Positions 1-6,527 of a stretch of 9,630 nt of DNA are shown one piece after another. The DNA is from JBEKYD01 sp049509915 (GTDB lineage Bacteria; Acidobacteriota; Terriglobia; Bryobacterales; Bryobacteraceae), in the NCBI GenBank assembly GCA_049509915.1, contig JBEKZL010000277.1, positions 1 through 9,630 on the forward strand. Direction: 5' to 3'. The notes under the pieces were generated by a model, which ran no database searches, was not told where the DNA came from, and saw nothing but the letters and a program-made list of their open reading frames with translations. The position numbers and the translations under genes were made by a program. Numbering within the stretch: the stretch's first letter is position 1; every line of letters starts with the position of its first letter.

Positions 1-1
1 C

Positions 2-1039
2 ATGCGGGTTCGCGAATTGGCGGAATGGCTGGGCGCCACCTTCGAGGGCGACGGCGAAAAGGAGCTGACGGACGTCGGCCCGCTGGAAACCGCGGGGTCG
101 AGCGAAGTGGCTTTCGTGGGAAACCGGAAAGCCGCGGAGATAGCCAGGAGTTCGGCGGCGGGATGCCTGATCGTACCGCCGGAATGGCCGGAGGAGTACC
201 GGACCCTTATCCGGGCGCAGGAGCCGCGCACGGCGTTCGCGCGGGCGGTGAGCCGCTTTCATCCCACCACGGAGCTTGCCCCGGGCATTCATCCGACGGC
301 GGTAATCGGCAAGGACGTGACGGTGGGCGCGCTCAGCTTTATCGGGCCGCACGCGGTCGTCTCCGACGGCGCGCGCATCGGCGTCAGCGCCGCCATCGGG
401 GCAGGCTGCTTCGTGGGCAAACGGGTCATGATCGGCGACGGTTCGCGTCTCTCTCCCAATGTGACGATTTACGACAACGTGGACATCGGCCGAAGCGTGA
501 TTATCCATTCCGGCGCGGTGATCGGGGCGGACGGTTTCGGCTTTGTGGAGTCGGGCGGCCGCTGGGAGAAATTTCCCCAGGTGGGGCGCGTCGAGATCGG
601 CGATTTCGTCGAAATTGGCGCCAATAGCTGCGTCGACCGGGCCGCGTTGGGAGTGACCTCGATCGGCGAGGGAACCAAGCTCGACAATATGGTACACGTG
701 GCGCACAACTGCCGCATCGGGTGCCACGTCGTCGTAGCGGCCCAGACCGGGTTCTCGGGCGGAGTGATTGTGGAAGACTATGCCGTGATCGGCGGCCAGG
801 TCGGCATTGGCGACAAGGCTCGCATCGAGACGCGCGCCGTGTTGGGATCGGGCTGCGGGGTGCTGACTTCGAAAATCGTGCGCGGCGGCCAGACCGTATG
901 GGGAACGCCGGCGCGCCCGCTGCGCGAACACCTGGAGCAACTAGCCAACCTGGCGCGCTTGCCCGACATGCGCCGGGAAGTAGCGGAATTACGCCGTAGA
1001 ATCGCCGCGCTGGAACGCCAGCAGGCCGGTTTAGACTAG
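2..1039 (+). CDS. lpxD: UDP-3-O-(3-hydroxyacyl)glucosamine N-acyltransferase (LpxD)
   Basis: LpxD transfers a 3-hydroxyacyl chain from acyl-ACP to the 2-amino group of UDP-3-O-acylglucosamine, the third step of lipid A synthesis, in the cytoplasm. The 345 residues match the usual family length (about 340). The N-terminus, MRVRELAEWLGA, is the typical uridine-binding-domain opening, followed near residue 38 by FVGNRK. Residues about 97-310 form a left-handed beta-helix of hexapeptide repeats (for example GKDVTVGALSFIGPHAVV). The HVAHNCRIG motif places the predicted catalytic histidine at His235, with His232 beside it. GADGFGF near residue 175 is also family-typical. The C-terminal stretch LPDMRREVAELRRRIAALE is the helical segment used for trimer packing and acyl-ACP contact. 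The start lies one base from the window edge, so no upstream signal can be judged, but family alignment supports it. No other lipid A gene is visible here. The gene looks intact. Confidence 0.96.
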   Translation: MRVRELAEWLGATFEGDGEKELTDVGPLETAGSSEVAFVGNRKAAEIARSSAAGCLIVPPEWPEEYRTLIRAQEPRTAFARAVSRFHPTTELAPGIHPTAVIGKDVTVGALSFIGPHAVVSDGARIGVSAAIGAGCFVGKRVMIGDGSRLSPNVTIYDNVDIGRSVIIHSGAVIGADGFGFVESGGRWEKFPQVGRVEIGDFVEIGANSCVDRAALGVTSIGEGTKLDNMVHVAHNCRIGCHVVVAAQTGFSGGVIVEDYAVIGGQVGIGDKARIETRAVLGSGCGVLTSKIVRGGQTVWGTPARPLREHLEQLANLARLPDMRREVAELRRRIAALERQQAGLD

Positions 1040-1059
1040 CCGCGCGGTGGTGCGGTGTG

Positions 1060-1128
1060 GTGGAGCAGAAATGGTGGGGCGGACGCCCTCGTCCGCGCGG
1101 GTCCCCCTGGACCCGCTCGCCGCTCCAC
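1060..1128. repeat. Structured intergenic repeat: two CCCT-loop hairpins inside an outer stem
   Basis: This element fills much of the 161-base gap between lpxD and the next gene. An outer stem pairs GTGGAGC (1060-1066) with GCTCCAC (1122-1128). Inside it are two perfect adjacent hairpins: GCGGACG-CCCT-CGTCCGC at 1079-1096 and GCGGGTCC-CCCT-GGACCCGC at 1097-1116. The stem sequences differ but the CCCT loops are identical, and there is no spacer between the hairpins. The pairing is seen directly. Similar GGGGCGGACGCCCTCGTCCGC strings recur between genes in Solibacter-like genomes as I recall them, so this is probably a REP/MITE-like dispersed repeat. It could also act as an RNA structure or a transcription barrier, but no T-tract follows. 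Confidence 0.7.
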
Positions 1129-1185
1129 GTAATCAAGCCCCTGCCGACAGCGATGCGCCCGCCGTCCCCATCCCCATCACCCCAT

Positions 1186-1191
1186 TAGAAT
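1186..1191 (+). promoter_or_regulatory. -10-like element TAGAAT before the TPR membrane protein gene
   Basis: TAGAAT matches the sigma-70 -10 consensus at 5 of 6 positions and ends 9 nt before the GTG start at 1201. A start site about 7 nt downstream would leave only 2-3 nt of leader. No convincing -35 hexamer and no Shine-Dalgarno sequence is visible. The TAG of this element is also the in-frame stop that bounds the downstream reading frame. Confidence 0.4.
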
Positions 1192-1200
1192 GAATCTTCA

Positions 1201-3186
1201 GTGCCCCAGCGCCGAGCCAAACCGCCCATACTCCAGCAAAAGCCGCCCGCGATCTCAGCCGGGCGCCTCAATGGGCTGATTTGCCTGGCGCTGCTGATCG
1301 CGACATTCGCCGTCTACGCCCCGGTTCGCCATTTCGATTTCGTCAATTACGACGATCCCGATTACACCACCGCCAACCCGCATGTCCGGCCGGGGCTGAC
1401 GGCGCGGGGCCTCGAATGGGCGCTGACTTCACGGGACGCTGCCAACTGGTTCCCGCTGACCTGGGTCTCCCACATGCTGGATTGCCAGCTCTTCGGCCTC
1501 GAAAGCGGCTGGCACCATCTCGACAACGTCTTTCTGCATGCCCTGGCGGCGATTCTTTTGTGCATTTTTGTGCAGCGCGCCACAGGAACGCGCTGGCGCG
1601 GCGCCTTGGTAGCGTATTTGTTTGCCCTGCATCCGCTGCACGTGGAATCGGTGGCTTGGGTGGCGGAACGCAAGGATGTGCTCAGCGCCTGTTTCTGGTT
1701 TTTGACTTTGTGGGCGTACGTCCGATACACGGAGCGGCCGGGTGTCGGGCGCTATCTGGGGGTAGTCGCGCCGTTTTGCCTGGGCCTGTTGAGCAAGCCG
1801 ATGGTGGTGACGCTGCCGCTGGTTTTGCTGCTGCTGGATTTTTGGCCGCTCGGCCGCCCGCGGCCAAAGCGAAAGCATGCGATTTGGGAAAAAGTTCCCC
1901 TGCTGTCCCTATCGCTCGCTGCCGCTGCCATCACCTACCTGGCACAGCAACGCGCTGGAGCGGTGAAGGCGCTGGGGCTCGGAATTCGCATCGAGAACGC
2001 GCTGGTTTCTTATTGCATCTACATCGTCAAAGCGTTTTGGCCGGTGCGGCTGGCGGTTTTCTATCCCTATCCGCGCGATTTTCCGGTGGCGCAAGTTGGC
2101 GGCGCTGGTTTGCTGCTGGCCGCCATCACCGCCGGTGCCGTCCTGCTACGCCGCCGCGCGCCGTATCTGGCGACCGGGTGGGGCTGGTTCTTGGTGACGC
2201 TGGTCCCGGTGATCGGCCTGGTGCAGGTGGGTGGCCAGGCGCGGGCGGACCGTTACATGTACATTCCCATGGTCGGCCTTTCCATCATGGTGATCTGGGG
2301 TGTGGCGGATGTGGTGGAAAAGCGGTGGGCCCATTCTCAAGCAAAGCTGCCGGTATTGGCGCTGGCCGCGGCATTGGCCATCGCTTGCTTCCTGCTGACC
2401 AGGAATCAGGTCGAGACGTGGCAAAACGGCGAAACGCTCTTCCGCCACGCGCTCGCAGTCACCGAAGACAATTCCGTGGCCAGCCACAACCTGGGCAGCT
2501 ATCTCATGGCCTCGCCGGAGCGCCTGCCGGAAGCTATCCCGTACCTCGAAGCCGCCCTGCGTATCGATCCCGATTCCGCTCCCGCGCACACCGATCTGGG
2601 CACCGCTCTAGCCAAAATGCCCGGCCGCCTGCCGGATGCCATTGGGCAGTTTCAGGCCGCCGTTCGCCTGGCTCCGGAGGCGCCCATCCCGCACAACAAC
2701 CTGGGCAGCGCCCTGACCGAAGCCGGCCGTTTGAGGGAAGCCATCGCCGAATTTGAAACCGCGCTGCGGCTCGATCCCGGCTACGACGAAGCCCGCCGCA
2801 ACCTCGCCGTTGCCCAGGCCGGCGGCTCGGCCGAAGCCCGTCGCAGCCGCGGCATCGCCCTGCTCCAATCCGGCGATCCCTCCGGCGCTATCGCCGAATT
2901 CGAAGCCGCCCTCCGCATCGACCCCAACGACGGCGAAGCCCACAATCACCTGGGCGTCGCACTCTCCCGCTTCCCCGAGCGACAGCCCGAATCCATCGCC
3001 CATTTCGAAGCCGCCGTGCGACTAAGACCGCGCGATGCCGACGCGCAGTACAACCTCGGCGTAGCGCTGTCCGGTATTCCCGGCCGTCTTCCTGAAGCCT
3101 TGCGTCATCTGGAGGAAGCCCAGCGTCTGAAACCCGATCCGGAACTGGAGCGGGCCATCGCGCGGCTGCGGGCGGAGCGGCCGTAA
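1201..3186 (+). CDS. Multi-pass membrane protein with C-terminal TPRs, TMTC/DUF1736-like (putative GT-C glycosyltransferase)
   Basis: The protein has 661 residues. The N-terminal ~400 hold about nine or ten hydrophobic segments, for example residues 26-40, 110-124 and 383-400. The C-terminal part, from about residue 421, holds six tetratricopeptide repeats. Family marks are NYDDPDY (Asp51-Asp52, in the first extracytoplasmic loop) and ALHPLHVESVAWVAERKDV (residues 142-160), as in bacterial relatives of eukaryotic TMTC protein O-mannosyltransferases. GT-C enzymes use an acidic pair in this loop with a polyprenyl-phosphate sugar donor, so a glycosyltransferase role is plausible but inferred. 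Several TPR units carry a PGRLPDAI-type turn and run 35-36 residues instead of 34. GTG at 1201 is the only reasonable start, because an in-frame TAG lies at 1186-1188. The GtrB/DPM1-like enzyme at 5547 could supply a lipid-linked sugar, but the two genes are not in one operon. Confidence 0.85.
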   Translation: MPQRRAKPPILQQKPPAISAGRLNGLICLALLIATFAVYAPVRHFDFVNYDDPDYTTANPHVRPGLTARGLEWALTSRDAANWFPLTWVSHMLDCQLFGLESGWHHLDNVFLHALAAILLCIFVQRATGTRWRGALVAYLFALHPLHVESVAWVAERKDVLSACFWFLTLWAYVRYTERPGVGRYLGVVAPFCLGLLSKPMVVTLPLVLLLLDFWPLGRPRPKRKHAIWEKVPLLSLSLAAAAITYLAQQRAGAVKALGLGIRIENALVSYCIYIVKAFWPVRLAVFYPYPRDFPVAQVGGAGLLLAAITAGAVLLRRRAPYLATGWGWFLVTLVPVIGLVQVGGQARADRYMYIPMVGLSIMVIWGVADVVEKRWAHSQAKLPVLALAAALAIACFLLTRNQVETWQNGETLFRHALAVTEDNSVASHNLGSYLMASPERLPEAIPYLEAALRIDPDSAPAHTDLGTALAKMPGRLPDAIGQFQAAVRLAPEAPIPHNNLGSALTEAGRLREAIAEFETALRLDPGYDEARRNLAVAQAGGSAEARRSRGIALLQSGDPSGAIAEFEAALRIDPNDGEAHNHLGVALSRFPERQPESIAHFEAAVRLRPRDADAQYNLGVALSGIPGRLPEALRHLEEAQRLKPDPELERAIARLRAERP

Positions 3187-3187
3187 A

Positions 3188-3368
3188 ACGGGCTTCGACG
3201 GCGCGGCCGAAAGCTGGAATTTCGTCGCCATCGCGCCCAGCACCCGCCCCAAAACCGAGGATGTCCTGGGTACCTCCGCTCCCGAGTCCATTCGCGACGA
3301 CGCCGAGCGGGCGCTTACCAACGTCGAACAGCGGATTTGCCGCCCGCATCGAGTCGCTAGATTTCTAA
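3188..3368 (+). pseudogene. 3' remnant of an unidentified gene, frameshifted
   Basis: Directly after the TPR gene stop, a reading frame of about 50 codons (WNFVAIAPSTRPKTEDVL near its start, ERALTNVEQRI near its end) has strong G/C preference at third positions and a natural amino-acid mix. It has no start codon. At the TTT run 3336-3338 one extra base shifts the frame. Moving to the next frame gives AARIESLDF and then TAA at 3366-3368, which completes a sensible amphipathic C-terminal helix. The simplest reading is the tail of a gene cut off at its 5' end, perhaps by a deletion near 3187, and then hit by a single-base insertion. I do not recognise the family. A shadow frame with chance codon bias is the alternative. 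Confidence 0.45.
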
Positions 3369-3383
3369 ACCGCGGCAGCGGTT
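3368..3383 (+). other. Small hairpin after the gene remnant
   Basis: AACCGC-GGCA-GCGGTT forms a perfect 6-bp stem with a 4-nt loop, starting at the last base of the remnant's TAA. It is placed like a terminator but has no T-tract after it, so it may be a weak or Rho-assisted terminator, or chance. Confidence 0.3.
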
Positions 3384-3434
3384 CACGTCCGTTTCGAAAA
3401 AACAACCCGCTATCCGGTTCCCGGTGAAGTCCGC

Positions 3435-3440
3435 TACAAT
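3435..3440 (+). promoter_or_regulatory. -10-like element TACAAT before the small ORF
   Basis: TACAAT matches the -10 consensus at 5 of 6 positions and ends 10 nt before ATG 3451. The spacing is the same short type seen before other genes in this window. No clear -35 element is visible. Confidence 0.35.
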
Positions 3441-3450
3441 CGGCAGGCGA

Positions 3451-3585
3451 ATGACCAGTACGGCCTCGCGCGACGATGGTCACACTGGCGGCCCAACGGT
3501 CAATTCCATCCTGGACAGCCTTCCGGCCGATGATGATGCAGAGCGCATTCAAAGCGCCGATTTCCACCACGCCCTGCGGCACTGA
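3451..3585 (+). CDS. Small ORF of 44 residues, possibly a truncated regulator N-terminus
   Basis: The frame begins with ATG 3451, just after a TACAAT element, and ends with TGA at 3583-3585. It encodes an acidic, histidine-containing peptide with the segment VNSILDSLPADDDAERIQ. That segment resembles the N-terminal leader of Crp/Fnr-type regulators, where a short NxxLxSLP helix precedes the cyclic-nucleotide-binding fold. This is a memory-based likeness only. No cNMP-binding or HTH sequence follows, so if the likeness is right this is a truncated remnant. It may instead be a genuine small protein or a chance frame. It ends 46 nt before the antitoxin gene, so the two could be co-transcribed. 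Confidence 0.3.
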   Translation: MTSTASRDDGHTGGPTVNSILDSLPADDDAERIQSADFHHALRH

Positions 3586-3612
3586 AGCGGCTGCCAACAG
3601 TACCAGCGCAGA

Positions 3613-3633
3613 ATGTACTACAATGTAGTGCAT
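3613..3633. promoter_or_regulatory. Palindromic operator overlapping the -10 element and start codon of the antitoxin gene
   Basis: A 21-nt inverted repeat is centred on A3623. Its core is ACTAC-AAT-GTAGT (3617-3629), extended by ATG (3613-3615) pairing with CAT (3631-3633). Only the pair 3616/3630 is mismatched. The TACAAT -10-like hexamer (3619-3624) lies inside it, and the ATG of the antitoxin gene begins at 3632, 7 nt after the hexamer. RHH antitoxins commonly autorepress by binding such palindromes over their own promoter, so this is the expected operator. Binding itself is inferred. Confidence 0.65.
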
Positions 3634-3913
3634 GAAGAGCGAAGTCTACAGTTGGCGCGTATCGACCGACCTCAAGACCAGCTTGGAGCGTGAGGCGCAC
3701 CGCCGCAAGATATCGCTTTCCGCGGTTCTGGATTTGGCCGCCCGAGATTGGCTAAACAAAAGCGGCGCGGAGCCAGGAGGCGACGAGGAGCAACGTCGTC
3801 TTCGGAAGGCCGCATCGAAGTGCTTCGGGGCTCTCGCGAGCGGCAATGCGCATCGATCGGAAAACGTACGCGACGCTGTGCGTCAACGTCTGCGGCGGCA
3901 GCATGCCCGCTGA
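3632..3913 (+). CDS. vapB: Ribbon-helix-helix antitoxin (VapB type)
   Basis: The protein has 93 residues. Residues about 4-41 (EVYSWRVSTDLKTSLEREA, then RRKISLSAVLDLAARDWL) fit a ribbon-helix-helix DNA-binding fold: a short beta-strand, a first helix, then a second helix after the turn ISLS. The remaining 50 residues are basic and charged and would wrap the toxin. Its neighbour is a PIN-domain toxin whose start lies inside this gene (11-nt overlap), the usual antitoxin-toxin order with translational coupling. The expected role is to neutralise the PIN RNase and, with it, repress the operon at the palindrome 3613-3633. ATG 3632 lies 7 nt after TACAAT with no Shine-Dalgarno sequence, so the mRNA may be leaderless. 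The VapB label rests on the PIN partner, as RHH antitoxins pair with several toxin types. Confidence 0.8.
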   Translation: MKSEVYSWRVSTDLKTSLEREAHRRKISLSAVLDLAARDWLNKSGAEPGGDEEQRRLRKAASKCFGALASGNAHRSENVRDAVRQRLRRQHAR

Positions 3914-4328
3914 TGCTCTGATCGATACAGGCGCTATTTTGGCGCTGCTGGACAAAACGGACCTTTGGCATCCGATCTGCGTGGAGGCATTTGGGCAATT
4001 CCGACTGCCTCTGCTAACCTCCGAAGCGGTGCTGACGGAGTTGTTTCACCTGGCAGGCGATAGTCGGCGCGAGATGGAGGCCGCATGGCGGCTGGTGCGA
4101 TCCGGCGCCATCGAGCTTGCGACGATCGACGATTCAGAACTCCCGCAAATTCAAGCACTGATGTCGCGCTATTCGGACTGCCCGATGGATTTCGCTGATG
4201 GAACTTTGGTATATCTGGCGAAGCGTGAGGGACTGTCGACAATCTTCACCGTGGATCATTCGGACTTCAACACGTATCGAATCGAAGGACGCCGCCGGTT
4301 CCGTGTGCTTCCGGCGGGCCGGCCGTAG
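3903..4328 (+). CDS. vapC: PIN-domain ribonuclease toxin (VapC type)
   Basis: The 141-residue PIN domain is predicted to be a Mg2+-dependent RNase that cuts RNA when its antitoxin is degraded. The acidic active-site residues are visible: Asp8 in ALIDTGAILALLD, Glu46 in EAVLTELFHLAG, Asp96 and Asp99 in DCPMDFADGTLVYLAKR, and Asp118 in IFTVDHSDF. This is the canonical PIN order, so the toxin looks active. The open frame extends back to an ATG at 3846, but ATG 3903 is the better start. It puts Asp8 at the family's usual position, gives an 11-nt overlap with the antitoxin stop at 3911-3913, and leaves a weak GGCGG ribosome site upstream. The longer form would add 19 residues of antisense-like sequence. 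The gene is complete and convergent with the frameshifted gene that ends at 4349. Confidence 0.88.
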   Translation: MPADALIDTGAILALLDKTDLWHPICVEAFGQFRLPLLTSEAVLTELFHLAGDSRREMEAAWRLVRSGAIELATIDDSELPQIQALMSRYSDCPMDFADGTLVYLAKREGLSTIFTVDHSDFNTYRIEGRRRFRVLPAGRP

Positions 4329-4348
4329 CCGCCGGGCTGACGTCAGCT

Positions 4349-4890
4349 TCACCGGCGATCCCGGTTTGGCGGCCGAGCCGGTAACGGGGCCTGGTACAGG
4401 AACACGAAGCGCGCCCCGTCCCAAAGATAGTAGCGGATGCCGCGAAACCGTGTTCTGTGATCGTCCGGGGCAACGTCGATGTCGCCTTCGGCACCAGCAG
4501 GCGGCTGGCCGCGGTATGGATGAGACCGCGCCACCCCGTCGATGGCGGCCCGACGCTGATAATGCCACAAGGGAAGTCATGGTACAACTCACCGGTCCGT
4601 GCATTCCACATGAAGGGGTATCCGCAGCCTGTCCCACAGGTGCAAGTATGAATGATCCATTCGCCGGCGAAGTTCGGCCTTGCCTTCCCGAAGATCAAGC
4701 GTCGAGGTTCTTCGGTATCGCCGATGCACCGCGGATCGCCGTCGGGAAATAGTTCGCCCAGCCCAACCTTTTTGAAGGCGGGCATGGAAACCCTGCCTCG
4801 ATAGAAAGCGGCGGGGGTACTGTTGGGGACGGGGTGGCTGGTCCGGCACCGTTTGGGCGCCTGGTATCCCGACGATCTGGAATCGAACGA
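4349..4890 (-). pseudogene. Frameshifted hypothetical protein of the NFAG/CGTGC family
   Basis: On the minus strand, one frame reads from HPVPNSTPAAFYRG through MPAFKKVGLGELF (Met at 4785), then RPNFAGEWIIHTCTCGTGC, NARTGELYHDF and SRLLVP. Near 4485-4495 the sense jumps one frame and continues as EGDIDVAPDD, RYYLWDGARFVFLYQ and APLPARPPNRDRR, ending with TGA at 4349. Joined, these follow a family I recall of uncharacterised, probably exported proteins with NFAG-x-(Y/W), CGTGC, an ARTG turn, SRLL and a final YYxWDGxRF strand. The split across two frames at exactly a conserved point indicates an indel. The 5' end is also damaged: all three frames meet stops near 4890-4910 and no good ATG lies upstream of 4785. 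Function unknown. An assembly error is the alternative explanation. Confidence 0.65.
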
Positions 4891-4936
4891 TCAATCAGAA
4901 TGAGACGCGCACGCCGGAATCAACCTGCCTAATAAG

Positions 4937-4942
4937 TGTACC
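4937..4942 (-). promoter_or_regulatory. -10-like element TACACT upstream of the frameshifted gene
   Basis: On the minus strand TACACT lies in the gap after the methyltransferase stop (4961) and faces the frameshifted gene. It matches the -10 consensus at 4 of 6 positions and equals the hexamer before the glycosyltransferase and PBP2 genes. No intact start codon follows at the short spacing seen elsewhere, in line with a decayed 5' end. No -35 is evident. Confidence 0.3.
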
Positions 4943-4960
4943 GCCCGCCTGCGCAGCATC

Positions 4961-5503
4961 TTATCCGACAAACTCCCCCCTTCCCCAGTCCCGGTATTTC
5001 CTCAGCAACTCATAAATCACCACCCCGCCCGCCGTCGCTACGTTCAAAGAATGCTTCTTTCCCAGCATTGGAATCCTTACGTGGGTATCGCACAAGGCCG
5101 AAACCTCCGGCCGGATGCCGTCCACTTCGTGTCCGAAAACCACGCAGACGGGGAAGCGCGGCACCCAGTCGTACAGATCCACGGCGTGCACGCTGGTTTC
5201 GATGGCGGCCATCTCCACTCCTCGCTCGCGCAGGGCCTCCAGCATCGCCACCGCGTCCCAACCGTGTTCCCAAGCCACGGTTTCCTCCGCGCCCAAAGCG
5301 GTTTTGCTCAGCGCTTTCTTGGGCGGCCGCCCGGTGATCCCGCACAGGTAGAGCTTTTGCACCGCCGCCGCGTCGGCGGTGCGGAAGAACGAGCCTACGT
5401 TATACAGGCTGCGCACATTGTCGAGCAGGACCGAAACCGGAAGCGCGCGGATCGGCTGGTAGCGTGCGCCCGCCGCAGTAGCTTGAAAGGGTAGCCTTTC
5501 CAT
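4961..5503 (-). CDS. SpoU/TrmH-family RNA 2'-O-ribose methyltransferase
   Basis: The 180 residues form a SPOUT-class methyltransferase that uses S-adenosylmethionine, predicted to methylate a ribose 2'-OH in tRNA or rRNA. The three SpoU motifs are present: NVGSFFRTADA (Asn35, Arg41), VVFGHEVDGI (residues 121-130) and IPMLGKKHSLNVATAGGVVIYELL (Ser152-Leu153-Asn154). The last two make the knotted SAM site. There is almost no N-terminal extension, so this is a stand-alone catalytic domain like TrmL/TrmH small forms. Target specificity cannot be told from sequence. The start MERLPF at 5503 fits the family, and no strong ribosome site precedes it. The gene is divergent from the glycosyltransferase, with 43 nt between the starts, so the two promoters must be close or overlap. 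Confidence 0.9.
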   Translation of the reverse strand: MERLPFQATAAGARYQPIRALPVSVLLDNVRSLYNVGSFFRTADAAAVQKLYLCGITGRPPKKALSKTALGAEETVAWEHGWDAVAMLEALRERGVEMAAIETSVHAVDLYDWVPRFPVCVVFGHEVDGIRPEVSALCDTHVRIPMLGKKHSLNVATAGGVVIYELLRKYRDWGRGEFVG

Positions 5504-5509
5504 GCAAAC

Positions 5510-5540
5510 TTGAGCCCGCTTTCCGGCGCCCTGTTACACT
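5510..5540 (+). promoter_or_regulatory. Extended -10 promoter of the glycosyltransferase gene
   Basis: TGT-TACACT (5532-5540) is an extended -10 element (TG, one base, hexamer). A partial -35, TTGAGC at 5510-5515, lies 19 nt upstream, longer than ideal, which an extended -10 tolerates. GTG 5547 begins 7 nt after the hexamer, at the expected transcription start, so the transcript would be leaderless. If ATG 5556 is used instead, the leader is about 9 nt. Confidence 0.5.
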
Positions 5541-5546
5541 GAAGGC

Positions 5547-6527
5547 GTGGCGGCCATGCTTTCCATCGTAATTCCGATTCACAATGAGGAGCACTCGATT
5601 TTGCCCCTCTACGACCGCTTGTCGGCGGTTCTCGACGGCGTGCGCCGGCCCTACGAGATTCTGTTCATCGACGATGCTTCCACCGACCGCAGCTTCGAGT
5701 TGCTGGCCAACCTGGTCGAAACCGACGGCCATCTGAAAATCATTCGCCTCCGCCGCAACTTCGGCCAGACAGCCGCGCTGTCCGCCGGTTTCCACGAAGC
5801 CAAGGGCGACATCGTCATCGCCATGGATGGCGACCTCCAGCACGCCCCCGAGGACATTCCGGCGCTGCTGGCCAAGATCGACGAAGGTTTCGACATCGCC
5901 AGCGGCTGGCGCAATCATCGCGTGGATAACGCCCTGCTGCGCAAAATCCCCTCGCGTATCGCCAATTGGATGATGGCCAAAGCTTCGGGCGTCGACCTGC
6001 GCGATTTTGGCACCACCTTCAAGGCCTATCGCGCCGAAGTGCTGAAAGACGTCAACCTCTACGGCGAGTTGCACCGCTTCATTCCGGCCCTGGCCAGCTT
6101 TTATGGGGCCCGAATCGCGGAGGTGCCCATCCGCAACACGCCCCGCGCCTCTGGCGATTCCCACTACGGCATCGGCCGCACTTTCCGCGTGCTGTTCGAC
6201 ATTCTGACCATCAAGTTCCTGCTCAAATACTTCACCCGGCCCATGCACTTCTTCGGGCTGCTGGGGCTGATCGGCACCACCTCGGGCGGCGGCGTGCTGC
6301 TATGGCTCGCCATCGAGAAGTTGATGGGCATCGACATCGTCGTCGAGCACGGCCCGCTCATGTTGGCCGCCGGCCTGGCTCTGCTGGGCGGCCTGTTGAT
6401 GTTCTCCACAGGCCTTCTCGGCGAAATCCTGATGCGCACCTATTTTGAAAGCCAGGATCGCCGTATCTATGCCGTGCGCGAAATCCTCACCCGCAAACAG
6501 CGCGGGCTGGCCGGCGGCACGCGATAA
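5547..6527 (+). CDS. Family-2 glycosyltransferase, GtrB/ArnC/DPM1-like, with two C-terminal membrane helices
   Basis: The 326 residues have a GT-A domain and two C-terminal transmembrane helices (about 233-256 and 269-293), the layout of enzymes that transfer a sugar from a nucleotide donor to undecaprenyl phosphate on the inner membrane face. Motifs are SIVIPIHNEE near the start, IDDASTDRS (Asp42-Asp43) for nucleotide binding, LRRNFGQTAAL, and MDGDLQH (Asp94, Asp96) for the metal. Then come DFGTTFKAYRAEVL, ELHRFIPAL and SHYGIGRTFRVL, the last typical of this subfamily near the membrane. The product is likely a polyprenyl-phosphate sugar that feeds a GT-C transferase, which may or may not be the TMTC-like protein at 1201. 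Start: GTG 5547 or ATG 5556 (MAAM). I keep GTG because it sits exactly 7 nt after the -10 element. Intact. Confidence 0.9.
   Translation: MAAMLSIVIPIHNEEHSILPLYDRLSAVLDGVRRPYEILFIDDASTDRSFELLANLVETDGHLKIIRLRRNFGQTAALSAGFHEAKGDIVIAMDGDLQHAPEDIPALLAKIDEGFDIASGWRNHRVDNALLRKIPSRIANWMMAKASGVDLRDFGTTFKAYRAEVLKDVNLYGELHRFIPALASFYGARIAEVPIRNTPRASGDSHYGIGRTFRVLFDILTIKFLLKYFTRPMHFFGLLGLIGTTSGGGVLLWLAIEKLMGIDIVVEHGPLMLAAGLALLGGLLMFSTGLLGEILMRTYFESQDRRIYAVREILTRKQRGLAGGTR

Noticed and set aside
1281..2756. 491-residue open frame in the second forward frame of the TPR gene
   Set aside because: It overlaps a clear membrane/TPR protein, is rich in Arg, Gly and Pro, and has no family features.
3846..3902. 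Upstream ATG giving the PIN toxin 19 more residues
   Set aside because: The added residues are unlike PIN N-termini, and ATG 3903 gives the normal position of the first catalytic Asp.
4198..4752. 184-residue plus-strand frame after the PIN toxin
   Set aside because: It is the antisense shadow of the frameshifted minus-strand gene, whose conserved-looking words (NFAG, CGTGC, YYLWDG) are on the other strand.
5400..6248. 282-residue minus-strand frame over the glycosyltransferase
   Set aside because: It is antisense to the conserved GT2 motifs and spans the divergent promoter; no independent evidence supports it.
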